Below, in pieces: positions 34,458-43,038 of a stretch of DNA of 64,000 nt; position 1 is the first letter of the stretch, and each line of letters opens with the position of its first letter. The position numbers and the translations under genes are program-made. Origin of the DNA: Holophagae bacterium (lineage in GTDB: Bacteria > Acidobacteriota > Holophagae > Acanthopleuribacterales > Acanthopleuribacteraceae); contig JAUIFE010000023.1 in NCBI GenBank assembly GCA_030429565.1, positions 62,001-126,000 of the forward strand. Direction: 5' to 3'. The notes beneath the pieces are model-generated. The model saw only the letters and a program-made list of their open reading frames with translations. It was not told the DNA's origin and did not search any database.

Positions 34458-35597
34458 GTGTTCTCACGCCTGTCCTTTACCCTCATCCTGTGGTCTGTAC
34501 TGGTCACTCCGGCAACCAGTAATGACCACAAACCCCTCGTACAACACCACGTGGTCACCACGGAACCCGATCGCCAATCACGCCGCGTAGCCGTGCAACA
34601 ATTCGTACGTCAGCACGGCCACGCGCAAAACCAACTGGTGTTCTGGCCCGTGGAAGACACCGCCAAAACGACCGAACCTCGGCTGACCATCACCATCCCC
34701 AAACAGTTTCCCGCCCCCGTCCAAACCAAAAAACGGCAGTACTACCAGAAAGCGTTACAACTGGCCACGCAGTTGCCCCCCAATCCGCAGTACATCGGCG
34801 CATCCCGTTTAGCCACCGGCGCGCACGTACGAACCTCACTTGCATTCCATCAGGCGGGACACCCACTTGACGGCCTCGTCATCGGTACTGATGAGCCCAA
34901 ACCGTTGCACCAATCAGTGTTACTCGACAGCTCCGGCAGTGCCCTTGAGCCCGCCGTCTCACTGGACTTCATCGAAGAAGTATTCGGACTGTTCCTGCGT
35001 GATTCAGGCCTCGTGCCCGGCAGCAGTTTCCGTGTGTACGTGGTCGGCCGCACGCGGGCAGAAACCATGCCGCTGTGGACCTACATCATCGACGATACAC
35101 CGCTGGGACACCGCTTCCTTACCGGCCTGCAGGCTGGAACAGAGGTAAAAACCCTGCATCTCCCACCAGACCGTAAGCACGCCAGTGCCATCGCCGAATC
35201 CATCCATTACCTCGTCTCTGAAGTCTCGGAATACCCAGGCCGCTACCAGCTCGTTATCCTCAGCGACCTTCGTCAAGTCACCACCGGGCAATGGCATTTC
35301 GAAAGCTATACCCCGCCACCCCAACGGTTCCTCGCTGACCTCAAGAGCCGCAAGCTGTTGCCGGATCTGCGCCACTGGGCCGTCGTCGCCGTGGCCCACC
35401 AACGGGCGAAATCCAACGGCGACCGCTTCAGTGCGCAGGACGACTCCCAACTGCGCACATTGTGGGAAGAAGTCTTCCGCGCTGCGGGGACGCAGTGCCA
35501 GATCTTCCGTACACCGGAATCCGCCCTCTATACGCTCAAACACGCATTTCCCGTCGGTACGCCCACAGCAGCGGTACCCGACACAACGACCAATTGA
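34458..35597 (+). CDS. Exported VWA-like protein, 379 aa
   Basis: A GTG start with GGAGG eight bases upstream is followed by a signal peptide (about 1-21, LSFTLILWSVLVTPATS). The core resembles a von Willebrand A fold: strand SVLLDSSGSAL with a DxSxS-like metal site (DSSGS, about 157-161), then VYVVGRTRAE, then YQLVILSDLRQ with Asp near 272. Metal-ion-dependent adhesion proteins act outside the cytoplasm in adhesion or assembly. Second gene of the operon. Confidence 0.7.
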   Translation: MFSRLSFTLILWSVLVTPATSNDHKPLVQHHVVTTEPDRQSRRVAVQQFVRQHGHAQNQLVFWPVEDTAKTTEPRLTITIPKQFPAPVQTKKRQYYQKALQLATQLPPNPQYIGASRLATGAHVRTSLAFHQAGHPLDGLVIGTDEPKPLHQSVLLDSSGSALEPAVSLDFIEEVFGLFLRDSGLVPGSSFRVYVVGRTRAETMPLWTYIIDDTPLGHRFLTGLQAGTEVKTLHLPPDRKHASAIAESIHYLVSEVSEYPGRYQLVILSDLRQVTTGQWHFESYTPPPQRFLADLKSRKLLPDLRHWAVVAVAHQRAKSNGDRFSAQDDSQLRTLWEEVFRAAGTQCQIFRTPESALYTLKHAFPVGTPTAAVPDTTTN

Positions 35598-35611
35598 TGG
35601 AGGTACCTGCA

Positions 35612-36520
35612 ATGGTTTCATGGCATGTCGGCGGTCTCAATCGTGGGTTTCAAGGCCTGCGCGAGGATTTACCGCCTCAGTTTTACCAAAAGTTTGACCG
35701 CATTTTTCTGAGCGACCTCAACCCCGAACGAATCGACCTGAACCGTGACCTGATCCAAACGCACGCGCCGCTGGTACCCGTCCGAGGAACACCGGCTCCG
35801 GCAGCAGGCCACCCGCAGCCCATGGACCTGCCGCAGGGATCCGTACTGACCATGGCCTTAGACCATCCTCGCGCTATTACCCAGACCATGACCCAAAGCC
35901 AACATCGTGGCCCGACGACCCTACACCTGATCGGACGGTCGGCCGAGCAACACGCCGCGCCGTTTGCCCTGATCGCGGGTGTTGAACACGAAGACACGTC
36001 CTCGCGAAGTCTGGTCAGCAGCCTGCTGACGGCCTTTGAAACCATCAGTCCCGACGTCGCGGATCGGGTTAACGGGAGTTCCGCCGCGTTTCGAGGAAGG
36101 GGGACCGGCCTGCTCGTCACGCGACCGTTTCGGAAACAGGTCAGCCACACTCATGCGCGGCACTTATTGGAAGTAGCACGGGATCCGGCCGACAAAACGC
36201 TGGCACCATTGAGTATCTTGCAGGGGCCGGTCGCTGCGCCCTTGGCCGTAATCCCGCAGGCAAACGTGCCAACGTTTCGTGACCAACGCCAGCAGGCCCT
36301 GGAAATTTCCGGGACGATTACGCCCACTCATCTTCAGGCAGATCCCATTACCGGTGCCCGGATCGTGGTCGCCTTTGTTTCGGTCGGAGCAGGCGTGGTT
36401 TCGTTCCAGGAAATCACGATCACCTCTACCGGCCGTCGGTTCGTCAGTGGGGCTTTCGAACTCAAACGTCCCGTGACCCCTACGCCGCGCCCCACGGAGC
36501 GGGCACGGTTTACGGATTAG
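35612..36520 (+). CDS. Hypothetical protein of the ATPase operon, 302 aa
   Basis: I choose the ATG at 35612, which has GGAGG eight bases upstream; the frame from 35462 overlaps the previous gene by 136 bases. The C-terminal half (about 195-302) is rich in strands (ARIVVAFVSVGAGVVSFQ). No signal peptide or catalytic motif is visible. It follows the VWA-like gene after 14 bases. The function is unknown. Confidence 0.7.
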   Translation: MVSWHVGGLNRGFQGLREDLPPQFYQKFDRIFLSDLNPERIDLNRDLIQTHAPLVPVRGTPAPAAGHPQPMDLPQGSVLTMALDHPRAITQTMTQSQHRGPTTLHLIGRSAEQHAAPFALIAGVEHEDTSSRSLVSSLLTAFETISPDVADRVNGSSAAFRGRGTGLLVTRPFRKQVSHTHARHLLEVARDPADKTLAPLSILQGPVAAPLAVIPQANVPTFRDQRQQALEISGTITPTHLQADPITGARIVVAFVSVGAGVVSFQEITITSTGRRFVSGAFELKRPVTPTPRPTERARFTD

Positions 36521-36531
36521 GCAGGCCCGGT

Positions 36532-36843
36532 ATGAGTTCTCACCCCAACCGTACCAAAGGCGACGAAGAAGCGGTCGCCGTGATCGTCATTGGCCTGGTC
36601 TGCGGCGGCGTGTTTTACCTGCTCACGGTCATCATCACCGCCTTCGTCAAAATTTTCCTCGTTCTGCTGGCGGTGACCTTTTCTACCGCCGTCCTGATGG
36701 GGATTTTTTGGCGTGTCCGGGCACTACTGCGGAACCTCCTGTTCCGAGGACTCCGGCGACGAACTTTTCTTCGGCAACTGGGCGGTGACCCCGAGGTCGT
36801 GCTGCGACTACCTGACCGGAACCGATCACGGACCCCGTTATGA
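36532..36843 (+). CDS. Small two-span membrane protein, 103 aa
   Basis: Hydrophobic spans lie at about 15-36 (VAVIVIGLVCGGVFYLLTV) and 38-60. An Arg-rich tail follows (RALLRNLLFRGLRRRTFLR), which by the positive-inside rule stays cytoplasmic. It overlaps the next gene by ATGA, so translation is coupled. Such small membrane partners often accompany coupling ATPases; here this is inference. Confidence 0.65.
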   Translation: MSSHPNRTKGDEEAVAVIVIGLVCGGVFYLLTVIITAFVKIFLVLLAVTFSTAVLMGIFWRVRALLRNLLFRGLRRRTFLRQLGGDPEVVLRLPDRNRSRTPL

Positions 36844-39308
36844 AGGCGCCTTCACCTGAGGCCACCAACGTGGTGTCGATGGAACCTCGAACTCCGGCAC
36901 CAGCACCTGCACCATCGTCATCACCCTCCGGTTTGGAAATCGCCCGTGAACTGGGAACGCACTCGCTGGGGTTCACGAAATCCTATGTGGAAATGCTCTC
37001 CAACATCGCCCGGCCCCCTGGCGGGGCGTTCCCCCAGCCACTCCATCCCGACGAAGTCCGCGTGACCTTGGCCCTCGTCCAGAACGAATGGGCGGCGTTT
37101 CGGGCGCAGTCGGACGGACTGAGGCATCTGATCGCCGAGCTGGAAGACGAATGTATTGACCTGCACCGCCATGGCACCCTCTTGCAACGGACGGTTGGGA
37201 GTTTCTTTCGTAACCTGCTGGACAGCTCCGTCGACAGCGAACAACACCAGTGGCAACGTCGACTCAATGATTTTCATGGCCTCTTGCGGCAGCTCAGAGC
37301 ACTGGCGCTGGTATGGGCTCACCGACCAGCGGAGTTTCGCCCGCAGGTGACAGCACCATCACATGTCATCGAGGAATCGTTCCAAGCCGGTCCAGATCAC
37401 CAGCAACGGGTACAAAACACTGTCGGGGCACAGTACGACGGCTGCCAGGTGACCGGCACCGCCTTGCAGGGCCTGGATATTCGGGATACGCGTTGGACGA
37501 GTTCGCGGTGGTCTCACCTGCAGCTGGTCGTTGGGGAACCGCCGAGCTGGCAGAAGATTCGTGGGGCCTGGGCCTCATTCCATCGGGAACTCCGGTCCCT
37601 GACGGTCTTGGAAGAAGACCAGGCCTGGAACTCCCGTGACCGGCACTTGGAAGAACTGCAGCACCAAGGTCAGCAGCTGCTTCAGGCCACCAACGCTGTG
37701 GTAGCGACCTTATCTTGTAACGGTGCGGAACTGACGCAGTGCCAGATCACCAATTGCCGGATCGCCACGACCACAGCCGCGCCGCTGGAGTTTTTCCGAA
37801 TCATTCAGGGCACGATCAACGGGCTGGATCTGACGGGTTCGTTTCGGGGTCTTACCTTCGAAGGAATCGCTTCCGCGCAGCGGGTGACCCTGGACCAAAC
37901 GGTGCTCATGCAAAGCCGGATCGTCCGTTGTCATCTCCTCAATTTGGTCCTGCGCGAAACAACCGTGGCCGATACCGACCTGCTGGAACTGGACGTCCAC
38001 GGCGGCACGTTTCGCAATGTGCGATTCATCGGCGGTCGTCAGCAGGTAGTGACCTACGCTGACCTGCACCTGAGTGGCACCATCCATTTTGAAGCGGCCA
38101 TGTCGCAGATACGCTTTGTGCGGCCGATTATCGCGCCTGATACCGTATTTAGTGGACTCGCTCGCGGGATCACCATCGAGGATGCCGCTGGTATGCTTCC
38201 CAATCTGGATATTCTGGACTGGCGTATCGTGCAGCTCTCGATAGTGCGCAGTGCTCCGCTGACCTTCCAGCGGTCAATGCCCCTTGATCCGCTGATCGCC
38301 AAAGGTCTGCTGATCGTTGATGACGCGGTTCCGACTGCTACCGCCGCCGCGAACGCTGCGGACTCGGAAGCCCCCCCATCGCCAGAGGAGCAGACCACTC
38401 CGGTGGTGATCCGCAGTGTGGCCGGGGTGCAGGTGATGTACTCCGAACACGATACGGGCGAATCGGTCCTCAATCGCGCCGTAGCCCGTGAAGACCAGCT
38501 GCGCGACATCCTTGCCGGTCCCTGGCGTGCCCGTGTGCTGGACGTGTATCGGTCACACCAGCAAGAACTGACGGCGGTGGGTCCATTACTGGCGCAGTTG
38601 AGGTGTGTGCCGATACTGACCAGTTCGCTTCGCCACCTGCTCCACCAAGCACAGGTGTTTCAGGGGTTTACGGATACTGAGTTCTTGGCCGAAGTCGACC
38701 GCAGCCTCCTGTCAACGGGAGACTGCGCCACAACCGTGTCCGCAGTACGTGACGCGCTCACCGCGCAGCAGTACCTTCAGGTCGATCTCAGGAAACTGCA
38801 GGAAGTCGTCCAGAAAAGACGGCTGGCCTTGGGGAATGAGCAGCAAACGGAACTGGCACAACACGACGTGTTCGGGTTTTTCCTGGAACAGTTTCGCGGG
38901 ACGGACGAGGAGTTCACCGCCGCGTTTACCACGTTTATGCAGGACGAATTCCCGCACCTCACCTTCGTTCATCCACGGTGGGCACGGCATTGCTGGCACC
39001 AGCACCAGCGGCATCACGAAAAAAACGAGTTCTTCGCTGACGGGGTCCCGCCCGACGGCGTGCAGGCCAACCGCCTCAAGATGCGGCAGCTCCAACAGTA
39101 CTACCAAAAAGAAGGGGCGCGGATTCGTGCTGACCAGTCACTCAGTGACGACGAACGTGCTCAGGCCCTCGAGGAGCTGGAACTCCTTAAAGACCGCGAA
39201 TTCGCGGCGCTGATGACTGCGTCCACCCCGTCGTCCCCACCACCGTCCGAACCAGGAGGCACTGGCAATGACTCGCCACTCTCATCCACGACGTCGCCCT
39301 TCGGTTAA
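36840..39308 (+). CDS. Large protein with degenerate pentapeptide-like region, 822 aa
   Basis: After a Pro/Ala-rich leader (about 1-35) comes a helical part (40-190). Residues about 195-460 then show repeated A(D/N)LxX-like pentapeptide character (GLDIRDTRW, AELTQCQITNCRI, GLDLTGSFRGLTFEG, DLLELDVHGGTF). The C-terminal third is helical and ends in an acidic tail. Pentapeptide folds are right-handed helices used as rigid scaffolds or DNA mimics. It overlaps both neighbours (4 bases upstream, 41 bases downstream). The role in the operon is unknown. Confidence 0.7.
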   Translation: MKAPSPEATNVVSMEPRTPAPAPAPSSSPSGLEIARELGTHSLGFTKSYVEMLSNIARPPGGAFPQPLHPDEVRVTLALVQNEWAAFRAQSDGLRHLIAELEDECIDLHRHGTLLQRTVGSFFRNLLDSSVDSEQHQWQRRLNDFHGLLRQLRALALVWAHRPAEFRPQVTAPSHVIEESFQAGPDHQQRVQNTVGAQYDGCQVTGTALQGLDIRDTRWTSSRWSHLQLVVGEPPSWQKIRGAWASFHRELRSLTVLEEDQAWNSRDRHLEELQHQGQQLLQATNAVVATLSCNGAELTQCQITNCRIATTTAAPLEFFRIIQGTINGLDLTGSFRGLTFEGIASAQRVTLDQTVLMQSRIVRCHLLNLVLRETTVADTDLLELDVHGGTFRNVRFIGGRQQVVTYADLHLSGTIHFEAAMSQIRFVRPIIAPDTVFSGLARGITIEDAAGMLPNLDILDWRIVQLSIVRSAPLTFQRSMPLDPLIAKGLLIVDDAVPTATAAANAADSEAPPSPEEQTTPVVIRSVAGVQVMYSEHDTGESVLNRAVAREDQLRDILAGPWRARVLDVYRSHQQELTAVGPLLAQLRCVPILTSSLRHLLHQAQVFQGFTDTEFLAEVDRSLLSTGDCATTVSAVRDALTAQQYLQVDLRKLQEVVQKRRLALGNEQQTELAQHDVFGFFLEQFRGTDEEFTAAFTTFMQDEFPHLTFVHPRWARHCWHQHQRHHEKNEFFADGVPPDGVQANRLKMRQLQQYYQKEGARIRADQSLSDDERAQALEELELLKDREFAALMTASTPSSPPPSEPGGTGNDSPLSSTTSPFG

Positions 39309-41733
39309 GCAGGCATCGTCGCGCCAGGTGCTGCCCTTTACGCCGCAAGAGGTCGTGCCGATTCCTCTGGGCTGTGATGCTGAAGGTCGTCCGGCAGAAC
39401 TCACCACTGCTGACCTGTCGACCCATGCTCTGATCGTGGGGGCATCGGGAATGGGCAAATCGGTGCTGATGCTTCGCTGGCTGCTGGCTCTCGTCTGCAG
39501 CACGGTCGCTGGGATCGCCTTTGATCCACACGGCAGTATGATTGAGGCCATTCTCCACGAGATCGCGTTCCGGTTCCCGCATTTGGCAGAAAGGGTCTTG
39601 ATCTGGAAGCCAGCGGACGTGTCGTTGCCCACCTTGACCTACCAGCCACTTTCCGTGGCACCGCACTCGGCTGACTTCCAGAGCGAGATGTTTTCTGCGT
39701 CTATTCTGCTGAGCCAAGGGACTTCAGATGTGAACGAATCGCCACGGATCTATAAATGGCTGAAAAATATCGCCTACGTGATCATCTACGGCGGGTTTTC
39801 GTTTCTGGAGATCGAGCGGCTGATCGTGGTAACCCCTGACAAACAGGCCAAGCAGGCGCGCCGCGCCATGTGGGAACGGGTTCCTTTGGAATCGGTTCGT
39901 CGTGACTGGGAAATGTTTGAGGCCCTGCCGATCCGGGAACAATGGAACATCATGGAAGGTCCACAAAACCGGCTCTCCAAGATCGTGCAAAACCGGTGTT
40001 TCCGGCGGTTTCTTGGCGGTGAGGGGACGGCACTTGACCTGCAACAGGTGATCGACCAGGGCTACGTGGTACTGATTGACCTCAATGGTCGCGACATGAT
40101 TCCGCCCGAGCTGACACGCCTGCTGGGGATTTGGCTCATGAACGATATTTTCCGGCTCAGTAAGAACCGGAATGATCAGGATCCGCATTTGCGGCCGTGT
40201 CGGGTGTTCTTGGACGAAGCAGATCGGTTCTTAACGCCGGAATTCGCGGCGGCGCTCGCTGAGTTACGGAAATTCCGCGTGCACTTGACGTTTTGTATCC
40301 AGTTCCTGCAGCAGTTAGAAAAAGACGAAGGGTACCTGCTGGGCAGCGTGATGACGAACTGTCTGACCAAGTTCGTCTTTGGCGGCTTGGGCGCTGATGA
40401 TGCCAAATTGCTCGCCGAGGAACTTTCGTTAGGGTACCTCGATTATCTCTCGACCAAACACACCCAGTACGCCACCAAAGTGCGGCACATCGAAGAAACG
40501 CGTACCGTGGTGCAGCAGGCCAGCAGTACCTCGCAGGGGAAAACTCAGACCCTAAGCGAAGGGACATCGACCACTCAATCGCATTCTCGCGGCAGCACTC
40601 AGGGGTCAGGTTCTTCACAGGGCGGCTCTACCGGTCACACGACGACCACGACGGAAAGTACCAGTAAATCCCGCTCGACGGGAACCAGCCATTCGGTGAC
40701 CGCAGGGAACAGTGCAAGCTCGACCAGTACTACATCTTCCAGCCAGAGCCGATCTCAGTCGACCGGAACACAACACTCGTCCAGCACGAATGGCAGTACC
40801 AGTACGTCGTCTTCCACATCGCGTGGGCATTCCCAGGGCACGCATGCTTCGAACCAAACGGGCAGCAGTGAAAATCTCACTCATCGCCTGGTACCAGTGC
40901 CAAACGGCTATCCTGGGCAAACGATGGGGCAGGTACAGTCCAACTCGTCCAAACAGTCGGCGTCCACGCATGGGACCAGTTCTCAGACCTCGCAGTCCGA
41001 ATCACAGGGGCAGTCCGAATCGTCCGGCTGGGCCAAGACGGAGGGCCGGAGCCGGACATCTTCGCTATCTGAGCAAACGGGGTCTTCTCGCGGCACGGGC
41101 ACCACGCGGTCACGACAGGTATCCCAGGGCACGCAGCAATCGGAGTCGCAGCAACAAGGCTCCTCCCAGGGACGTTCCGAATCATCGCAATCATCGTGGA
41201 GTCAGCAGGAATCGCACGGAACTTCAGAAAGCCGTTCCACCGGCACGGCGGAGCAGCGGTCCCAGTCACACGGGGTTTCTGAATCCACCTCACACAGTGA
41301 AGGGCGCAGTGAAGTGCCGTTTTTGCGGCCTGTGGAGTACCAGGAGCAGACCTCGGAAACGTTTTGGTCTCATACCGAACTCATGCACATGGCGGCGGGC
41401 CTGCTGAAGACGATGGGTGTTGGGGAGGCTGTTTTGCAGCGTCGGGGACAGCGGCCGGTTCACCTCAAGATCACCTATGTGCCGCCGGTGCCCCACATGG
41501 GCAAGGCTTCGGCGGTGTTGCTGCGTCGGCTGTATCGTCGGGTTTTCCGGGCTCATGCTCATTGGTACGCTCCGGTGCCGGATGAAGTCGAAGCGGAGAG
41601 TGGCGATGTCAGTGCTGATTCGTTCCGGCAGGATCACCTGAGGGTACCGGATGAACAGGCCGAAGACCACGGCACTCTTGATGCCGCCGTGATGCCGCCT
41701 GGTGCGGGTTCGCGCAGGGGGCCGTTCGGATGA
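39268..41733 (+). CDS. VirD4/TraD-like ATPase with long Ser/Gln/Thr-rich insert (copy 2)
   Basis: The 821-aa protein has Walker A GASGMGKS (58-65), GIAFDPHGSM (about 84-93), Walker B RVFLDEADRFL (about 311-321), and the coupling-protein motif FCIQFLQQLEKDEG. From about residue 415 to 690 the chain becomes a 275-residue tract almost entirely Ser, Thr, Gln, Gly, Glu and Arg, with a short ordinary segment (LVPVPNGYPGQTMG) near its middle. A normal domain returns after it (about 695-821). Copy 1 at 22291-23817 lacks such a tract. AGGAGG lies nine bases before the ATG, within the preceding gene. Confidence 0.85.
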   Translation: MTRHSHPRRRPSVKQASSRQVLPFTPQEVVPIPLGCDAEGRPAELTTADLSTHALIVGASGMGKSVLMLRWLLALVCSTVAGIAFDPHGSMIEAILHEIAFRFPHLAERVLIWKPADVSLPTLTYQPLSVAPHSADFQSEMFSASILLSQGTSDVNESPRIYKWLKNIAYVIIYGGFSFLEIERLIVVTPDKQAKQARRAMWERVPLESVRRDWEMFEALPIREQWNIMEGPQNRLSKIVQNRCFRRFLGGEGTALDLQQVIDQGYVVLIDLNGRDMIPPELTRLLGIWLMNDIFRLSKNRNDQDPHLRPCRVFLDEADRFLTPEFAAALAELRKFRVHLTFCIQFLQQLEKDEGYLLGSVMTNCLTKFVFGGLGADDAKLLAEELSLGYLDYLSTKHTQYATKVRHIEETRTVVQQASSTSQGKTQTLSEGTSTTQSHSRGSTQGSGSSQGGSTGHTTTTTESTSKSRSTGTSHSVTAGNSASSTSTTSSSQSRSQSTGTQHSSSTNGSTSTSSSTSRGHSQGTHASNQTGSSENLTHRLVPVPNGYPGQTMGQVQSNSSKQSASTHGTSSQTSQSESQGQSESSGWAKTEGRSRTSSLSEQTGSSRGTGTTRSRQVSQGTQQSESQQQGSSQGRSESSQSSWSQQESHGTSESRSTGTAEQRSQSHGVSESTSHSEGRSEVPFLRPVEYQEQTSETFWSHTELMHMAAGLLKTMGVGEAVLQRRGQRPVHLKITYVPPVPHMGKASAVLLRRLYRRVFRAHAHWYAPVPDEVEAESGDVSADSFRQDHLRVPDEQAEDHGTLDAAVMPPGAGSRRGPFG

Positions 41734-42653
41734 CCGGGCCGTCGCGTCCTTCACCGCCCGTTTCCCGCAGTGTGCGGGAACCAGATCGCGTACAGTTCGC
41801 GTTGGTGCCACGGGATCAGGAGATCTTGGCGTTCGTGAATGATTCGCGTTATGCCACCACCTCGCATATCCGGCGCTATGTGTTTCCAGAAAACCGCAGT
41901 CCCCAAAGTTGTCGCCGTCGGGTGAAGGCGTTATTCCATCACGGGTATTTAGAGCGAGTACAACCGCTAGTAGTCCCCGAGAAGGGGTCGTCGGAGTTGG
42001 CCTATTGCTTGGGCTGGCAAGGTCGTGAGTTCCTGAAAGGCCATGGTGTTGCGGTGAAATCGTTCCAAAACCGGCAGCAGGTGCGGCAGCAGTTTTTACA
42101 GCACGCGCTGGATGTGACGGAGTTTCGGGTGGTGTGTACGGAAGGGTTGCGGCGGCAGCAGCTAGTGACGTTGCGCCGGTATGTCGCGGATTTTGAGCTC
42201 AAGTCTCGTCTTCACGGTCTCGTGGGGCTTCAACGCCGACGGCTCTACACGGAAGTCGTTCATCCCTGTTCACCAGAGCCGCTGGTGGTGTTCCCTGATT
42301 CGATGCTGATCCTTCAGGGACTCGGTGAGTTTGAGGCGCATAAACGGGTACTGTTTCTGGAAATAGATCGCGGCACGATGCCGATCCGACGTTTGCAGGA
42401 CAAGGTGCTCGGCTACGACCTGTATCACCAGCAGGGCATCCACAAGAAGTTTGCCAATGTCGCGTCGTTTACGGTGCTATTTCAGACGAGTTCCGAGAAA
42501 CGCGCGCGCAACATCCGCCGCGGCCTGATGGGAATTTCTGGTACCAATCTCGTGTGGGTCACGGCAGTCCAGCAGGTCACAGCGGAAACCATTTTGTTTG
42601 GTGATATCTGGCGCGACCACGAGGGCAAGAGTCGGTCGATTTTGGTGAGTTGA
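41730..42653 (+). CDS. Replication-relaxation family protein (copy 2)
   Basis: The 307-aa protein has an N-terminal winged helix (about 25-110: DQEILAFVNDSRYATTSHI, then RRRVKALFHHGYLERV) and an alpha/beta C-terminal part with FPDSMLIL and VLFLEIDRGTM. These correspond to the PDSVFVL and YVVEVEL motifs of copy 1 at 21422-22294. It overlaps the ATPase gene by ATGA, the same pairing as copy 1. It is the last gene of the seven-gene operon. Confidence 0.75.
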   Translation: MTGPSRPSPPVSRSVREPDRVQFALVPRDQEILAFVNDSRYATTSHIRRYVFPENRSPQSCRRRVKALFHHGYLERVQPLVVPEKGSSELAYCLGWQGREFLKGHGVAVKSFQNRQQVRQQFLQHALDVTEFRVVCTEGLRRQQLVTLRRYVADFELKSRLHGLVGLQRRRLYTEVVHPCSPEPLVVFPDSMLILQGLGEFEAHKRVLFLEIDRGTMPIRRLQDKVLGYDLYHQQGIHKKFANVASFTVLFQTSSEKRARNIRRGLMGISGTNLVWVTAVQQVTAETILFGDIWRDHEGKSRSILVS

Positions 42654-43038
42654 ACCAAAGCGTGGGTAGACAGTTGAGTTTGGTGTATCGGCACGTTTTT
42701 GGGTTTTTGGTGGAGAGCTTCTCTTTTTGCGGTTTCTATACCGCGAGTTTTGAGGCGGAAGGCCGCTTGAACGGAATGTGCGGCATTTCCACTTAAAGTT
42801 ATCTTGTATTAAATTGATAGCTCTACTATACCTCAGCGGCATAAGAGCATGCAGAGATGATGTATCTCCATTGTGCCCAGGGAGTCCATCAGGTGAATCT
42901 CATGCCAACGCTTGACGATCTCCTGAAAATACCCAATACTCTGGGTTTCTACCTGACTGCATCTGGTCCTCAATGATGATAGCAAAAAGTATAGTACAAG
43001 GGGCAGAGCCCCTTTATTGATTGATGGGGAGTACCGGA
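42654..43038. other. Intergenic stretch with candidate right attachment core
   Basis: No gene was seen. TATACCTCAG at 42827-42836 repeats the ten bases at the integrase 3' end (26441-26450). A hairpin AAGGGGC-AGA-GCCCCTT at about 42998-43014 precedes the next gene, and GCGGT / ACCGC near 42738-42753 forms a small stem. Confidence 0.4.
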
